From Rhodothermales bacterium (GTDB lineage Bacteria > Bacteroidota > Rhodothermia > Rhodothermales > JANQRZ01): a DNA stretch of 64,000 nt. The position numbers and the translations under genes were made by a program. The stretch spans positions 62,001-126,000 of the forward strand of contig JANQRZ010000014.1 of NCBI GenBank assembly GCA_028284265.1. Reading direction: 5' to 3'. Shown here piece after piece: positions 30,601-38,012 of the stretch (position 1 is its first letter; each line of letters opens with the position of its first letter). Below the pieces are notes generated by a model. The model did no database searches. It was given only the letters and a program-made list of their open reading frames with translations, and had not been told where the DNA came from.

Positions 30601-32005
30601 GCATGACCTCCGTGCGGACACGTTGGGCGAACGTTTCGAGCCGGTCGAGCAACGTCCCGACATACTCCTCGTGCTCGGGCTTCATCAGGACCGAGCGCAG
30701 GATGCGGACATGCTCTTGGTCCGCTTCGAGATCGGGGTAGCGAGCGCGGATATCCTCGGCAGGAACGCGGTAGAGACTGAGGAAAACCGGATCGTCTTCG
30801 TCCTGCATGGCAAGGTCGAACAGTCGCTGACTCGCCGCATCTACTGCCGACAGCGTCGCCTCCTCGGTTCTCGGAAAGAACGTCACGATGTCGAGTTCGG
30901 GCAGCAGGTAGAGATCGAAGTCGTCCGACGCCTTCAGTTTGTCGGCAAACGCACGGGCGGCGCGAAGACAGGCTGCTAGGGTCAAGCCGAGGCCATCGTC
31001 GGGCCGAAGTGGCAGAGCACGGAGCGTCAGCCAGAGCGCCCCAGCCGCCGCACCGGGCCGCGAGCATTCGAGCGAAATCTCACCAAGGTGCAGTTCGTCG
31101 GAGGTAAAGTAAGTGTACGGCGAGTCGTGCCGGTAGAGTCGCCCGACACTCGGATCGCGGAAGAGCACACAGCCGCACCCGTAGGGCTGGAGTCCGTGCT
31201 TGTGGGGATCGACCACCACCGAGTCGCACGCGGAGAGCGCGCGAAAGGCGTCGGCTGGGAAGTCTCCGGGAGCCCCGCTACCCGCTTGCGCCATCAAGCT
31301 AAAGAACCCGCCGTAGGCCGCGTCGGCGTGGAGACGGACACCGTAGCGCTCGCGCAAACCCAGCGCCTCGTGGATCGGATCGACGCTGCCCAGCCCGGTC
31401 GTCCCCGGCGTGAGCACAACCGTCCCGATCCGACCCGCCTTGAGTTCGTCTTCGAGCGCGTCGAGGTTGAGGTGCCCGCGCCCGTCCGTCGGGATGGTGA
31501 CCGTGTCGAGGCCGAGCACTTCGCTCATCCGGCCGTGCGTATAGTGCGCGTCGGCGCTGAAGGCGATGGCCTTGTCGGGGTGCAGATGGCGGGCTACCCA
31601 CAGCGCTTCGAGGTTTGCCATCGTCCCGCCACCCGTCAGGTGACCGAGCGTGTCATCCGGCAACCCGAACATCGCGGCAAGGTCGGCGACGACCTCTTTC
31701 TCCATCTGGCCCGTTGGGGGGCCGCCGTCGAGCGCGTGGTTGTTCGGGTTGATCCGCATCGCGGCGGCGTAGGCGGCAACGGCGACCGGGTGCGGTGGCT
31801 TGAGCATCTGCCCCGCATAGCGCGGGTGAAAGAACGGGTAGTTGCCTCGCAGCCGGTCGAGGTACTCGCCGAGGGCCGCATCGAGCCGCTTGGCATCCAC
31901 CGCCGAAGCAGGGTGCCGCTCATACTCGCCCCACGACGCTTCCCACGCGGCCACGCTGGCGAACGCACGGGCGACAAGGTCGCCGGTCTCCGGCTGCATC
32001 GTCAT
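30593..32005 (-). CDS. PLP-dependent group II decarboxylase
   Basis: The ATG ending at 32005 (MTMQPETGDLV) overlaps the stop of the TlpA-like gene as ATGA, giving 470 residues. The PLP-binding Lys is in VVDPHKHGLQPYGCG, preceded by LHADAAYGGFF (Asp for the pyridine nitrogen) and HLTGGGTMANLEALWVARH. The N-terminal ALDGGPPTGQMEKEVV is typical of the aspartate/glutamate/aromatic amino acid decarboxylase superfamily. The amino acid substrate cannot be told from the sequence; members make beta-alanine, GABA, diaminopropane or aromatic amines. Sits between a thioredoxin-like gene and rlmB. Confidence 0.9.
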   Translation of the reverse strand: MTMQPETGDLVARAFASVAAWEASWGEYERHPASAVDAKRLDAALGEYLDRLRGNYPFFHPRYAGQMLKPPHPVAVAAYAAAMRINPNNHALDGGPPTGQMEKEVVADLAAMFGLPDDTLGHLTGGGTMANLEALWVARHLHPDKAIAFSADAHYTHGRMSEVLGLDTVTIPTDGRGHLNLDALEDELKAGRIGTVVLTPGTTGLGSVDPIHEALGLRERYGVRLHADAAYGGFFSLMAQAGSGAPGDFPADAFRALSACDSVVVDPHKHGLQPYGCGCVLFRDPSVGRLYRHDSPYTYFTSDELHLGEISLECSRPGAAAGALWLTLRALPLRPDDGLGLTLAACLRAARAFADKLKASDDFDLYLLPELDIVTFFPRTEEATLSAVDAASQRLFDLAMQDEDDPVFLSLYRVPAEDIRARYPDLEADQEHVRILRSVLMKPEHEEYVGTLLDRLETFAQRVRTEVMHG

Positions 32006-33108
32006 GGGGCCTCCCCTTCGCCGAGGAGATTCGTGAGGGTCCGTTCTAGGTTCACCCCGCGCAGGTCGGCGCTGGAGGTAGCGATAATCGTCCCGTCCGG
32101 CCCAATGAGGACCGGCTTGGGCAGCGCCCGAACCTCGAACGCCTGCGACATCCCGCCGCCGAACCCGTCGCCGTTCCAGACGTGCAGCCACGGCATCGGG
32201 AAGCGCTCGGCGCGGAAGCGGCGGGCGACCTCGGGGCTGTCGTCCATCGAGACGGAGAGAATCTCGAAGCCGCTCCCGGCGAAGCGCTCGTAGGCGGCGT
32301 GGAGCGTCGGCATCTCGTGGATGCACGGCAGGCACCACTCGGCCCAGAAGTCGATCAGATAAACCTTGCCTTGGAGCGATTCCCGAGAGACTAGATCGCC
32401 CCCATCGAGTGGCGGCATGGCGAACTCCGGCACCGGCGCGCCGACACGAACGCGCGTCGCATAGCGACGGAACACGCCGTCAGCGACTAGACCCGGCTCG
32501 GTCTCGAAGAATCGGTCGGTCTGTAGCATATCGAAGTAGCGCTGCGCCCGGCCCTCTTTTCTGGCGGCGTGCGACGTTTCGAGGCCGTAGAGCAGGACAT
32601 ACCCCTGCACCTCGACATCGGCATGCTGCTCAAAGATCGCGCGGGCAGCGGTCGCTGCAGAAGTCGAATCAGCCTCCGTGGCGAGGGCGAGGGCGCGCTT
32701 GACGAGCATCGGACGGTGCGACCACAACTCGTCGGCTGGCCCGATCTCTTCCAGCGTCCGCACCCCGAGCGCGGCGTCTTTCGTGTGAGGATCGGTCTCG
32801 ATGGCAACGTAGCTCAACAGCAGGGCTTGCCGGACTGTCGCATCGGTTTCGGCTTCGATGGCCGCCGCGAGGTCCGCCTGCTCGTCGGTGAAATCGAACG
32901 ACGCGGTAGCATCGTCGAGCGCGCGCTGACGCGAGCTAGGCGACAGGCCCTCGGTCGCCGCCATCACCTCACGACGGGCCTCCTCCACGCGCTCGCTCCG
33001 CTCGTCGAGAGCACGAAGTACCTCGGCCACGCGCTCCGAGGTGTCGGACTGCGCGAAGGTAAGAGGTGCCAGTAGACAAAGGCAGAGGAAGATGGCACTC
33101 TTTCCCAT
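32002..33108 (-). CDS. Exported TlpA-like thioredoxin with N-terminal helical region
   Basis: Start at the ATG ending at 33108 gives a signal peptide (MGKSAIFLCLCLLAPLTFAQ); longer frames upstream run through a repeat element. The 368-residue protein has a helical region (about residues 25-215) rich in acidic and Ala residues, then a TlpA/AhpC-type thioredoxin fold from about 225: PVPEFAMPPLDGGDLVSRES, the redox motif FWAEWCLPCIHEMP, SVSMDDSPEVARRF and the cis-Pro region VRALPKPVLIGPDG. Probably an envelope disulfide reductase. It overlaps the downstream decarboxylase by 4 bp. Confidence 0.9.
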   Translation of the reverse strand: MGKSAIFLCLCLLAPLTFAQSDTSERVAEVLRALDERSERVEEARREVMAATEGLSPSSRQRALDDATASFDFTDEQADLAAAIEAETDATVRQALLLSYVAIETDPHTKDAALGVRTLEEIGPADELWSHRPMLVKRALALATEADSTSAATAARAIFEQHADVEVQGYVLLYGLETSHAARKEGRAQRYFDMLQTDRFFETEPGLVADGVFRRYATRVRVGAPVPEFAMPPLDGGDLVSRESLQGKVYLIDFWAEWCLPCIHEMPTLHAAYERFAGSGFEILSVSMDDSPEVARRFRAERFPMPWLHVWNGDGFGGGMSQAFEVRALPKPVLIGPDGTIIATSSADLRGVNLERTLTNLLGEGEAP

Positions 33109-33110
33109 CC

Positions 33111-33205
33111 TGTCATTTCGACGAGCGCAGTGAGGAGAAATCTCCTGTGCTGGCGTCATGCAATACCTCATGGAAGGAGATTCCTCACATTCGTTCGGAA
33201 TGACA
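33111..33205. repeat. Dispersed palindromic repeat, TGTCATT-CGA family
   Basis: Outer ends TGTCATTTCGA and TCGGAATGACA are near-complementary, and inner GGAGAAATCTCCT/AGGAGATTCCTCA segments pair. It lies directly upstream of the TlpA-like start and downstream of lgt. Related elements: 34248-34376 and 36701-36838. Confidence 0.75.
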
Positions 33206-33230
33206 AGTTCAATGTGATTAACCGACATCA

Positions 33231-34193
33231 TCAACTCACTGGAACGGGATCGGCGGCGCGGCGGCGCGTGGTTAGGGCCAGCCCGACAACGCCCGCGAGC
33301 ACGATCAGGATGGCGATGAACTGCGCCTGCGACAGCGCGATCCACGACAGCTCCGGGTTGAGACGGATCGTCTCGATCAGGAAGCGCTCAACACCGTTGA
33401 AGACGAGGTAGAGTGAGAACAGCCAGCCCGCCTTGAACGGGTGCGTCCGCAGCGCCCACAGCACGGCAAAAAGTATCGTACCGAGCGCAAACTCGTAGAG
33501 CATCGTCGGATACACGCCCGTCGCGCCCTGACACACCTCGGTGGACATGCCGTTGCGCTCCATCTTGGTGATCGTGTCGGCGACCACGTCTACCTCCAGA
33601 ATGTTGCGCGGGAAGGTCTCACTCCAGAGGAAGCTAGGAATCCAGCCGGGCTTGTCGGCGAGGTTCGAGCAAATGCCCCAATCGCCGTCGCCGGAGAGGT
33701 AACACCCGATCCGACCGATGCCGTACCCGAGGATCAAACCCGGCGCGACGGCATCGGCGATGAGTGGGACGCGAAGGCCCTTTTTCTTGGCGTAGTAGGC
33801 AATCGCGAGGCCCGCGCAGATCAGCCCGCCGTAGAAGGTCAGTCCCGAGGTCGAGAAGATGATCGAGACCGGGTCAAGGACGAAGCGCTCCCAGTAGTCG
33901 ATGATGTGGAACAGCTTCGACCCGGCGACGCCGACGACGGCCGCGATCAGCAGCATCGTCCACACGAGCGCCGACGGACTCGCCTTGACCGTCTTGACGC
34001 GCCCGTTCTTGCCCGGCTCCTTGATCTCGACGGCCTTGAGTTGCCCCGCCGCGTACATCCGGTCCATCTCTTTTCGCGCCAGCCACGCCGCCGTCAGCAG
34101 CGCCGTCGCCACCATCAACCCAAACGAGAAGAGCGGAACGGGGAACTCGAACCCGAAGAGGTCGGAGAAGATGTCGGTGATGCGAGGATACAT
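33231..34193 (-). CDS. lgt: Prolipoprotein diacylglyceryl transferase
   Basis: Transfers diacylglycerol to the lipobox Cys of prolipoproteins in the inner membrane. The 320-residue protein has about seven membrane segments. The signature region is GYGIGRIGCYLSGDGDWG (family pattern GRxGNFxNGE), here with Cys and a Ser-Gly-Asp variation, and the late LYLVFNGVERFLIETIR matches the conserved C-terminal segment. It is longer than usual because of a charged insert after the first membrane segment (about residues 45-72). The role fits the many lipoproteins encoded in this window. Upstream is a 398 bp gap. Confidence 0.95.
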   Translation of the reverse strand: MYPRITDIFSDLFGFEFPVPLFSFGLMVATALLTAAWLARKEMDRMYAAGQLKAVEIKEPGKNGRVKTVKASPSALVWTMLLIAAVVGVAGSKLFHIIDYWERFVLDPVSIIFSTSGLTFYGGLICAGLAIAYYAKKKGLRVPLIADAVAPGLILGYGIGRIGCYLSGDGDWGICSNLADKPGWIPSFLWSETFPRNILEVDVVADTITKMERNGMSTEVCQGATGVYPTMLYEFALGTILFAVLWALRTHPFKAGWLFSLYLVFNGVERFLIETIRLNPELSWIALSQAQFIAILIVLAGVVGLALTTRRRAADPVPVS

Positions 34194-34247
34194 ACGGCGG
34201 AGTGATGGGAATAGCGAGAATCAGGACTTGCACAGAGGTAGCGTACT

Positions 34248-34376
34248 TGTCATCCCGAGCGGAGTCCTGCAAGAACGTAGTCGAGGGATCTTTCTGGGCA
34301 GAACTGGAAGTGATTACCGAACCCGTGCCCGCAGAGATCCTTCGACTCCGGCCGATGGCCTTCGCCCAGGATGACA
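34248..34376. repeat. Dispersed palindromic repeat, TGTCATCC-GAGC family
   Basis: Starts TGTCATCCCGAGCGGAGTCC and ends TTCGCCCAGGATGACA, with inner GTCGAGGGATC/GAGATCCTTCGAC arms. Same family as 36701-36838; translations of such elements give spurious STFDKLRMTT-like peptides in many genomes. Confidence 0.8.
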
Positions 34377-34497
34377 TGCTCTTGCACCTTCAGACCATTG
34401 CAATGATACGGGCCGAACACTGAACGCCGGAGACCGGACGATCATTTCACTTGCACTCAGAGCGTGCTCAATGATTCACCTACCCCACGTTAATGCT

Positions 34498-34571
34498 AGT
34501 CATCCCCGCGCAGGCGGGGACCCACCGGGCTTGCTAATCCTCTGGATGCCCGATCAGGGTCGGGCATGACT
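34498..34571. repeat. Dispersed repeat of the VIPAQAG type
   Basis: AGTCATCCCCGCGCAGGCGGG begins the element, and it ends ATGCCCGATCAGGGTCGGGC followed by ATGACT. Internal hairpins are CCCCGCGCAGGCGGGG and CCCGATCAGGGTCGGG. One frame reads VIPAQAG, the hallmark of a repeat class known from Proteobacteria and others; finding it here is notable. Confidence 0.75.
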
Positions 34572-34591
34572 GTTTTCTGTAGAGCAGCTTC

Positions 34592-35884
34592 TCATACCTC
34601 ACTCCTCTTGAGCGCTTCCGCCAACTCATCGAACGGGACGCTGCACTGCTCGCCGGTCTCCATGTCCTTGACCTGCGCCGCCTGCGCCGCCAGTTCGTCT
34701 TTGCCGACGATGACGGCGGTGCGGGCGTTCTGCCGGTTGGCCTCTTTCATCTGCGCCTTCAGTGAGCGCCCCCGCACGTCGAGGCCGACCGCGAGGCCCG
34801 CCTTCCGCAGCCGGTGCGCGGCGGCGAACACCCACCGCTCGGCCTCCTCCCCGAGCGCGACGAGGAACGCCGCCGGATCGGGCCGGTCGGGCAGCGCGAC
34901 CTGCTGCGCTTCGAGGGCGAGAAAAAGCCGCTCGAACCCGGCAGCGAAGCCGACCGCCGGAACGGCCTGCTTGCTCCCGACCGCTTCGGCCAACCCATCG
35001 TACCGCCCGCCGCCCGCAAGCGCACTCTGCGCGCCGAGGTCGTCGCTCTCTAGCTCGAACGCCGTCTGCGTGTAGTAGTCCAGCCCGCGCACGAGCCGGG
35101 GGTCCTCGACGAAGTCGATGTCCAGACTCGTCAGGAGCGCCTTGACGGTCTCGTAGTGGGCACGACTCGCGTCGTCGACATAGTCGATCAGTAGCGGCGC
35201 GTCCTCCAGTAGGGTCTGCTCGTCGGGACTCTTGGTGTCGAGGATGCGGAGCGGATTGGTGTCGAGGCGGCGGCGACTGGTCTCGGAAAGCTGGTCGGCG
35301 TGCGGGGCGAGGTGGGCACGGAGCGCCTCGCGGTAGCGCGGGCGGCTCTCGGCGTCGCCGAGGGTGTTGATCCGCAGCCGCGTCCCGGTGATGCCAAAGG
35401 CGTCGTAGACGGCCACCATGCAGGCGATGGTCTCGGCGTCGGCGCGGGGGTCGTCGGTGCCCAACGTTTCGGTGCCGAACTGGTGGAACTGGCGGAAGCG
35501 GCCCCGCTGCGGGCGCTCGGCGCGGAAGCACGGGCCGATGTAGTAGAGCTTCTGGGTCCCGCCGCGCTGGGCGAGGTGGTGCTGGAGGTACGACCGCATG
35601 ACCGGCGCGGTGATCTCGGGCCGGAGGACATAGTCGGTGCTCCCCTTCGTGAAGGCGAACATCTCCTTCTGCACGATATCCGTCGTGCCGCCGACCCCGC
35701 GCGCGACGAGGTCCGTCGGCTCGAAGACCGGCGTGCGGATCTCCTGAAAGCCGAAGCGGCGCATCACGTCGCGTACCGTCGCCTCAACGTGCCGCCACGC
35801 CGCGCTACCGTAGACCATCGCTCCACCCGCGTCGTAGGCGTCAGGCAAAATGTCGAACGTGCCGGGGATGTTCTGAAAGGTCAT
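34592..35884 (-). CDS. hisS: Histidyl-tRNA synthetase
   Basis: Charges tRNA-His. The ATG ending at 35884 is preferred over the TTG at 35899 because GGAGAG lies just upstream of it at 35888-35893. Product 430 residues. Class II motifs: motif 1 region near QEIRTPVFEPTDL, motif 2 CFRAERPQRGRFRQFHQFG, the His-A loop RGLDYYTQTAFELE and motif 3 AGGGRYDGLAEAVG then GFAAGFERLF. The C-terminal anticodon-binding domain (from about residue 325) ends with DMETGEQCSVPFDELAEAL. A small Imm32-like gene ends 11 bp upstream. Confidence 0.97.
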   Translation of the reverse strand: MTFQNIPGTFDILPDAYDAGGAMVYGSAAWRHVEATVRDVMRRFGFQEIRTPVFEPTDLVARGVGGTTDIVQKEMFAFTKGSTDYVLRPEITAPVMRSYLQHHLAQRGGTQKLYYIGPCFRAERPQRGRFRQFHQFGTETLGTDDPRADAETIACMVAVYDAFGITGTRLRINTLGDAESRPRYREALRAHLAPHADQLSETSRRRLDTNPLRILDTKSPDEQTLLEDAPLLIDYVDDASRAHYETVKALLTSLDIDFVEDPRLVRGLDYYTQTAFELESDDLGAQSALAGGGRYDGLAEAVGSKQAVPAVGFAAGFERLFLALEAQQVALPDRPDPAAFLVALGEEAERWVFAAAHRLRKAGLAVGLDVRGRSLKAQMKEANRQNARTAVIVGKDELAAQAAQVKDMETGEQCSVPFDELAEALKRSEV

Positions 35885-35887
35885 CTG

Positions 35888-35893
35888 CTCTCC
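35888..35893 (-). promoter_or_regulatory. Shine-Dalgarno GGAGAG for hisS
   Basis: GGAGAG on the minus strand, with GGAG 5 bases before the hisS ATG. It decides the start against the upstream TTG. Clear Shine-Dalgarno sites are uncommon in this window. Confidence 0.6.
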
Positions 35894-35895
35894 GC

Positions 35896-36132
35896 TCAAG
35901 TATCAGAACTGGCGCTGCTTGACACGATAACATCTGGACCATCGTGAGGCCAGCCATCGTAGTGATCTCGAAGATGGGCGTGGCTAAACTGATCTCCCCT
36001 CTCTTCCATGAGATCCGCTACCTCACTAAGGAACGTCGCCAAGAGGCGCAAATCTCTCGACGTGGAAGAAAAGATGACAGAGTCAAGCGAAACGAGTTCG
36101 TGAGAGGGTAGAGCGTAACCTTCTGCGATCAT
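35896..36132 (-). CDS. Small Imm32-like protein (tentative)
   Basis: The 78-residue product contains VIFSSTSRDLRLLATFLSEV then SHAHLRDHYDGWPHDGPDVI. The arrangement of a hydrophobic strand, a helix with LA-x-x-L, a His-x-His-Leu turn and a final D-V-I-V strand resembles the Imm32 family of small proteins, which are predicted immunity proteins to polymorphic toxins. This is pattern recognition only. The gene is less GC-rich than hisS and the PTS gene on either side and overlaps neither. No toxin gene is adjacent, so it may be an orphan immunity gene or may do something else. Confidence 0.55.
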   Translation of the reverse strand: MIAEGYALPSHELVSLDSVIFSSTSRDLRLLATFLSEVADLMEERGDQFSHAHLRDHYDGWPHDGPDVIVSSSASSDT

Positions 36133-36150
36133 GATTGCTGAAAATGTAAA

Positions 36151-36642
36151 CTATACTGCAAGCTCCGCCTCGGCTTCGCGGAACAGAGCGAGCGCCTCGT
36201 CCGACGTCTTGGCAGCGAGAAGGGCGTCGCGGAAGTCGGAGCGGTTCATTAGGCGGGAGATGCGGCCGAGCAGCTTGACGTGGTGCCCCCGCTCCCCCTC
36301 CGGCCCGATGAGCAGGAACAGCATCCGCACCGGCTCGTCGTCGTGCGACTCGAACGGGACCGGCCCGGCGGTCGTAGCGAAGGCAGCGACGGTCCGGCGC
36401 ACGTCGGACGTCCGGGCGTGCGGCAGCCCGAGGCCGAGACCAACGCCCGTGGACAGCTTGGCCTCACGGACGAACACGTCCTGCCGCACCCGGTCGAGAT
36501 CGACCACATCCTCGTGCCCGACGAGCAGGTCGATGAGCGCGTTGAGCACCTCCGGCTTGTCCGCCCCCTCCAGACCGACGCGGACGGTCGCGGGAGTCAG
36601 CAGATCGGCGATGGAGAGGGTATCGGTGTCGGCGTTTGGCAT
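36151..36642 (-). CDS. PTS EIIA-type (fructose/nitrogen class) protein
   Basis: Start at the ATG ending at 36642 gives 163 residues; a longer frame runs into a repeat. The phosphorylatable His75 is in GLGLGLPHARTSDVRR, the hallmark of the fructose/mannitol/PtsN EIIA class. Flanking segments DVFVREAKLSTGVG and VRMLFLLIGPEGERGHHVKL fit the family. No EIIB, EIIC or sugar genes are near, so a regulatory PtsN-like role is more likely than sugar uptake. The neighbouring gene downstream is the small Imm32-like gene. Confidence 0.88.
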   Translation of the reverse strand: MPNADTDTLSIADLLTPATVRVGLEGADKPEVLNALIDLLVGHEDVVDLDRVRQDVFVREAKLSTGVGLGLGLPHARTSDVRRTVAAFATTAGPVPFESHDDEPVRMLFLLIGPEGERGHHVKLLGRISRLMNRSDFRDALLAAKTSDEALALFREAEAELAV

Positions 36643-36700
36643 GGCGGCAGAATATACGCGCCGGAGCCGGGGTCGTTCAGATGCCGCAAACCATTCCATC

Positions 36701-36838
36701 CTGTCATCCTGAGCGAACGAAGCGAGTCGAAGGATCTCTGGTGAGACTGCCAAGAGAGATCCTTCGACTTCGGCTCTCCGGGCCTTCTCGGCTCTCCGGG
36801 CCTTCTCGGCTCTCCGGGCCTTCGCTCAGGATGACAAG
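36701..36838. repeat. Dispersed palindromic repeat containing an 18-bp tandem
   Basis: Outer ends CTGTCATCCTGAGCGAACG and CGCTCAGGATGACAAG are complementary, and inner TCGAAGGATCTCT/AGAGATCCTTCGA pair strongly. The right half contains three tandem 18-bp copies (36770-36823). It occupies most of the gap between rluD and the PTS gene. Confidence 0.85.
36770..36823. repeat. Three tandem 18-bp direct repeats
   Basis: TCGGCTCTCCGGGCCTTC occurs three times in a row without change, inside a palindromic element. Identical copies suggest recent expansion by slippage. Confidence 0.9.
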
Positions 36839-36851
36839 CGCTATCGAAAGG

Positions 36852-37919
36852 CTATGCCCCCTCCACCGCCCGCAGCCGGTCGAGGACGTGCTGCATGTCG
36901 TCGGGCAGCGGCGCGGCGAAGTCGAGCGCCTCGCCGGTCGTCGGATGCGTGAAGCCGAGGGTCGCGGCGTGGAGCGCCTGCCTCGGCATCACCTCGAAGA
37001 GATTGCGGAAGAACTGCCGCCGCTTGCCGGAGTCCAGGCCGCTCCGGATCGCCGTGCCGTCGTAGGTCTCGTCCCCGAGGATCGGGTGGCCGAGGTGGCG
37101 GGCGTGGACGCGGATCTGGTGGGTCCGCCCGGTCTCTAGCCGGAACTGCACGAGCGCCGTGTGCCGCATCGCCTCGACGGTCTCGAAGTGCGTCACGGCG
37201 TGCTTGCCCCGGTCCTCCGGCACGACCGCCATCTTGCGCCGGTCGCGCACGTCGCGCCCGATATAGGTTTCGACCGTGCCGGATTCGGGCGGCATCCCCC
37301 AGACGATGGCGAGGTAGCGCCGCCGCGTCGTCCGGTCCATGAACTGCCGGGCGAGCGCCGCGTGCGCCGCATCGGTCTTCGCCACGACGAGCAAGCCCGA
37401 GGTGCCTTTGTCGAGCCGGTGGACGATGCCGGGGCGGACCGTCACGTCGCCGTCGAAGCGCGGGGCCGCCGTCGCAGTCGAGAGGCCGACCTCGTCATCG
37501 TCACCTTCCTCCTCGTCCTCGAACGAGAGCGTCCCGCCACCGACGTGGTGCAGGAGCGCGTTGACGAGCGTGCCCGTCCGGTTCTTGTGCGCCGGATGCA
37601 CGACCAGCCCGGCAGGCTTGTTGACGACGAGGAGCGCGTCGTCCTCGAAGACGATGTCGAGCGGGATCGCCTCGGGCTTCGCCTCGATGGGCGGTGGGCG
37701 ATGGAGCACGAACTCGATCCGATCGTTCGCTGCGACGGGCGTCGAGACTTTCGTCTGCACCGTCCCATTGACCGACACGTCGCCTGCCTTGATGCCGCGC
37801 TGCACCTTCGCGCGCGAAGCGTTCGGGAGGTAGTCAGTGAGATACACGTCGAGCCGCTGCCCGGCGTGATAGCCCTCCGGCACCTCGACCACGACGAGGG
37901 TTTCTTGCTTTTCTTCCAT
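36852..37919 (-). CDS. rluD: Ribosomal large subunit pseudouridine synthase, RluD family
   Basis: Converts uridines of 23S rRNA to pseudouridine. The ATG ending at 37919 gives 355 residues; a longer frame would start inside a repeat. An N-terminal S4 RNA-binding domain (RAKVQRGIKAGDVSVNGTVQ near residue 37) precedes the catalytic domain, whose aspartate is in GIVHRLDKGTSGLLVVAK. The late LETGRTHQIRVHARHLGHPI matches the family. An acidic insert (FEDEEEGDDDEVG, about residues 132-144) lies just before the catalytic motif, beyond the usual length. It is separated from the aminotransferase by a palindromic repeat. Confidence 0.93.
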   Translation of the reverse strand: MEEKQETLVVVEVPEGYHAGQRLDVYLTDYLPNASRAKVQRGIKAGDVSVNGTVQTKVSTPVAANDRIEFVLHRPPPIEAKPEAIPLDIVFEDDALLVVNKPAGLVVHPAHKNRTGTLVNALLHHVGGGTLSFEDEEEGDDDEVGLSTATAAPRFDGDVTVRPGIVHRLDKGTSGLLVVAKTDAAHAALARQFMDRTTRRRYLAIVWGMPPESGTVETYIGRDVRDRRKMAVVPEDRGKHAVTHFETVEAMRHTALVQFRLETGRTHQIRVHARHLGHPILGDETYDGTAIRSGLDSGKRRQFFRNLFEVMPRQALHAATLGFTHPTTGEALDFAAPLPDDMQHVLDRLRAVEGA

Positions 37920-37927
37920 GATGCAAG

Positions 37928-38002
37928 GTAGGGGCAGACCTGCGTGTCTGCCCAACCAGATTGCCAAACTTGGGATGGGCGAACACATGGGTTCGCCCCT
38001 AC
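37928..38002. repeat. Dispersed palindromic repeat, GTAGGGGC family
   Basis: Begins GTAGGGGCAGACCTGCGTGT and ends GGGTTCGCCCCTAC, with inner GGGCAGACctgcgtGTCTGCCC and GGGCGAACacatgGGTTCGCCC hairpins. It lies between the rluD start and the aminotransferase stop. The outer ends match the short element at 17856. Confidence 0.85.
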
Positions 38003-38012
38003 GATGGCATTA

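Larger units (their letters stand above)
34194..34591. other. Long intergenic region with two repeat elements
   Basis: This 398 bp gap separates the lgt start from the hisS stop (both minus strand). It contains two dispersed repeats of different families (34248-34376 and 34498-34571) and otherwise no coding signal. The lgt promoter should lie in its left part; I cannot define it. Confidence 0.7.

Noticed and set aside
31088-32293. 401-codon plus-strand frame
   Set aside because: Antisense of the PLP decarboxylase, which has its catalytic lysine motif in place.
34194-34591. tRNA or small RNA gene in the gap
   Set aside because: No cloverleaf could be drawn; the secondary structure there is explained by two repeat elements.
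35884-35899. TTG as hisS start
   Set aside because: The ATG five residues later has a better-placed GGAG and fits the family N-terminus.
36770-36823. CRISPR-like array
   Set aside because: The three 18-bp copies have no spacers between them and no cas genes are near.
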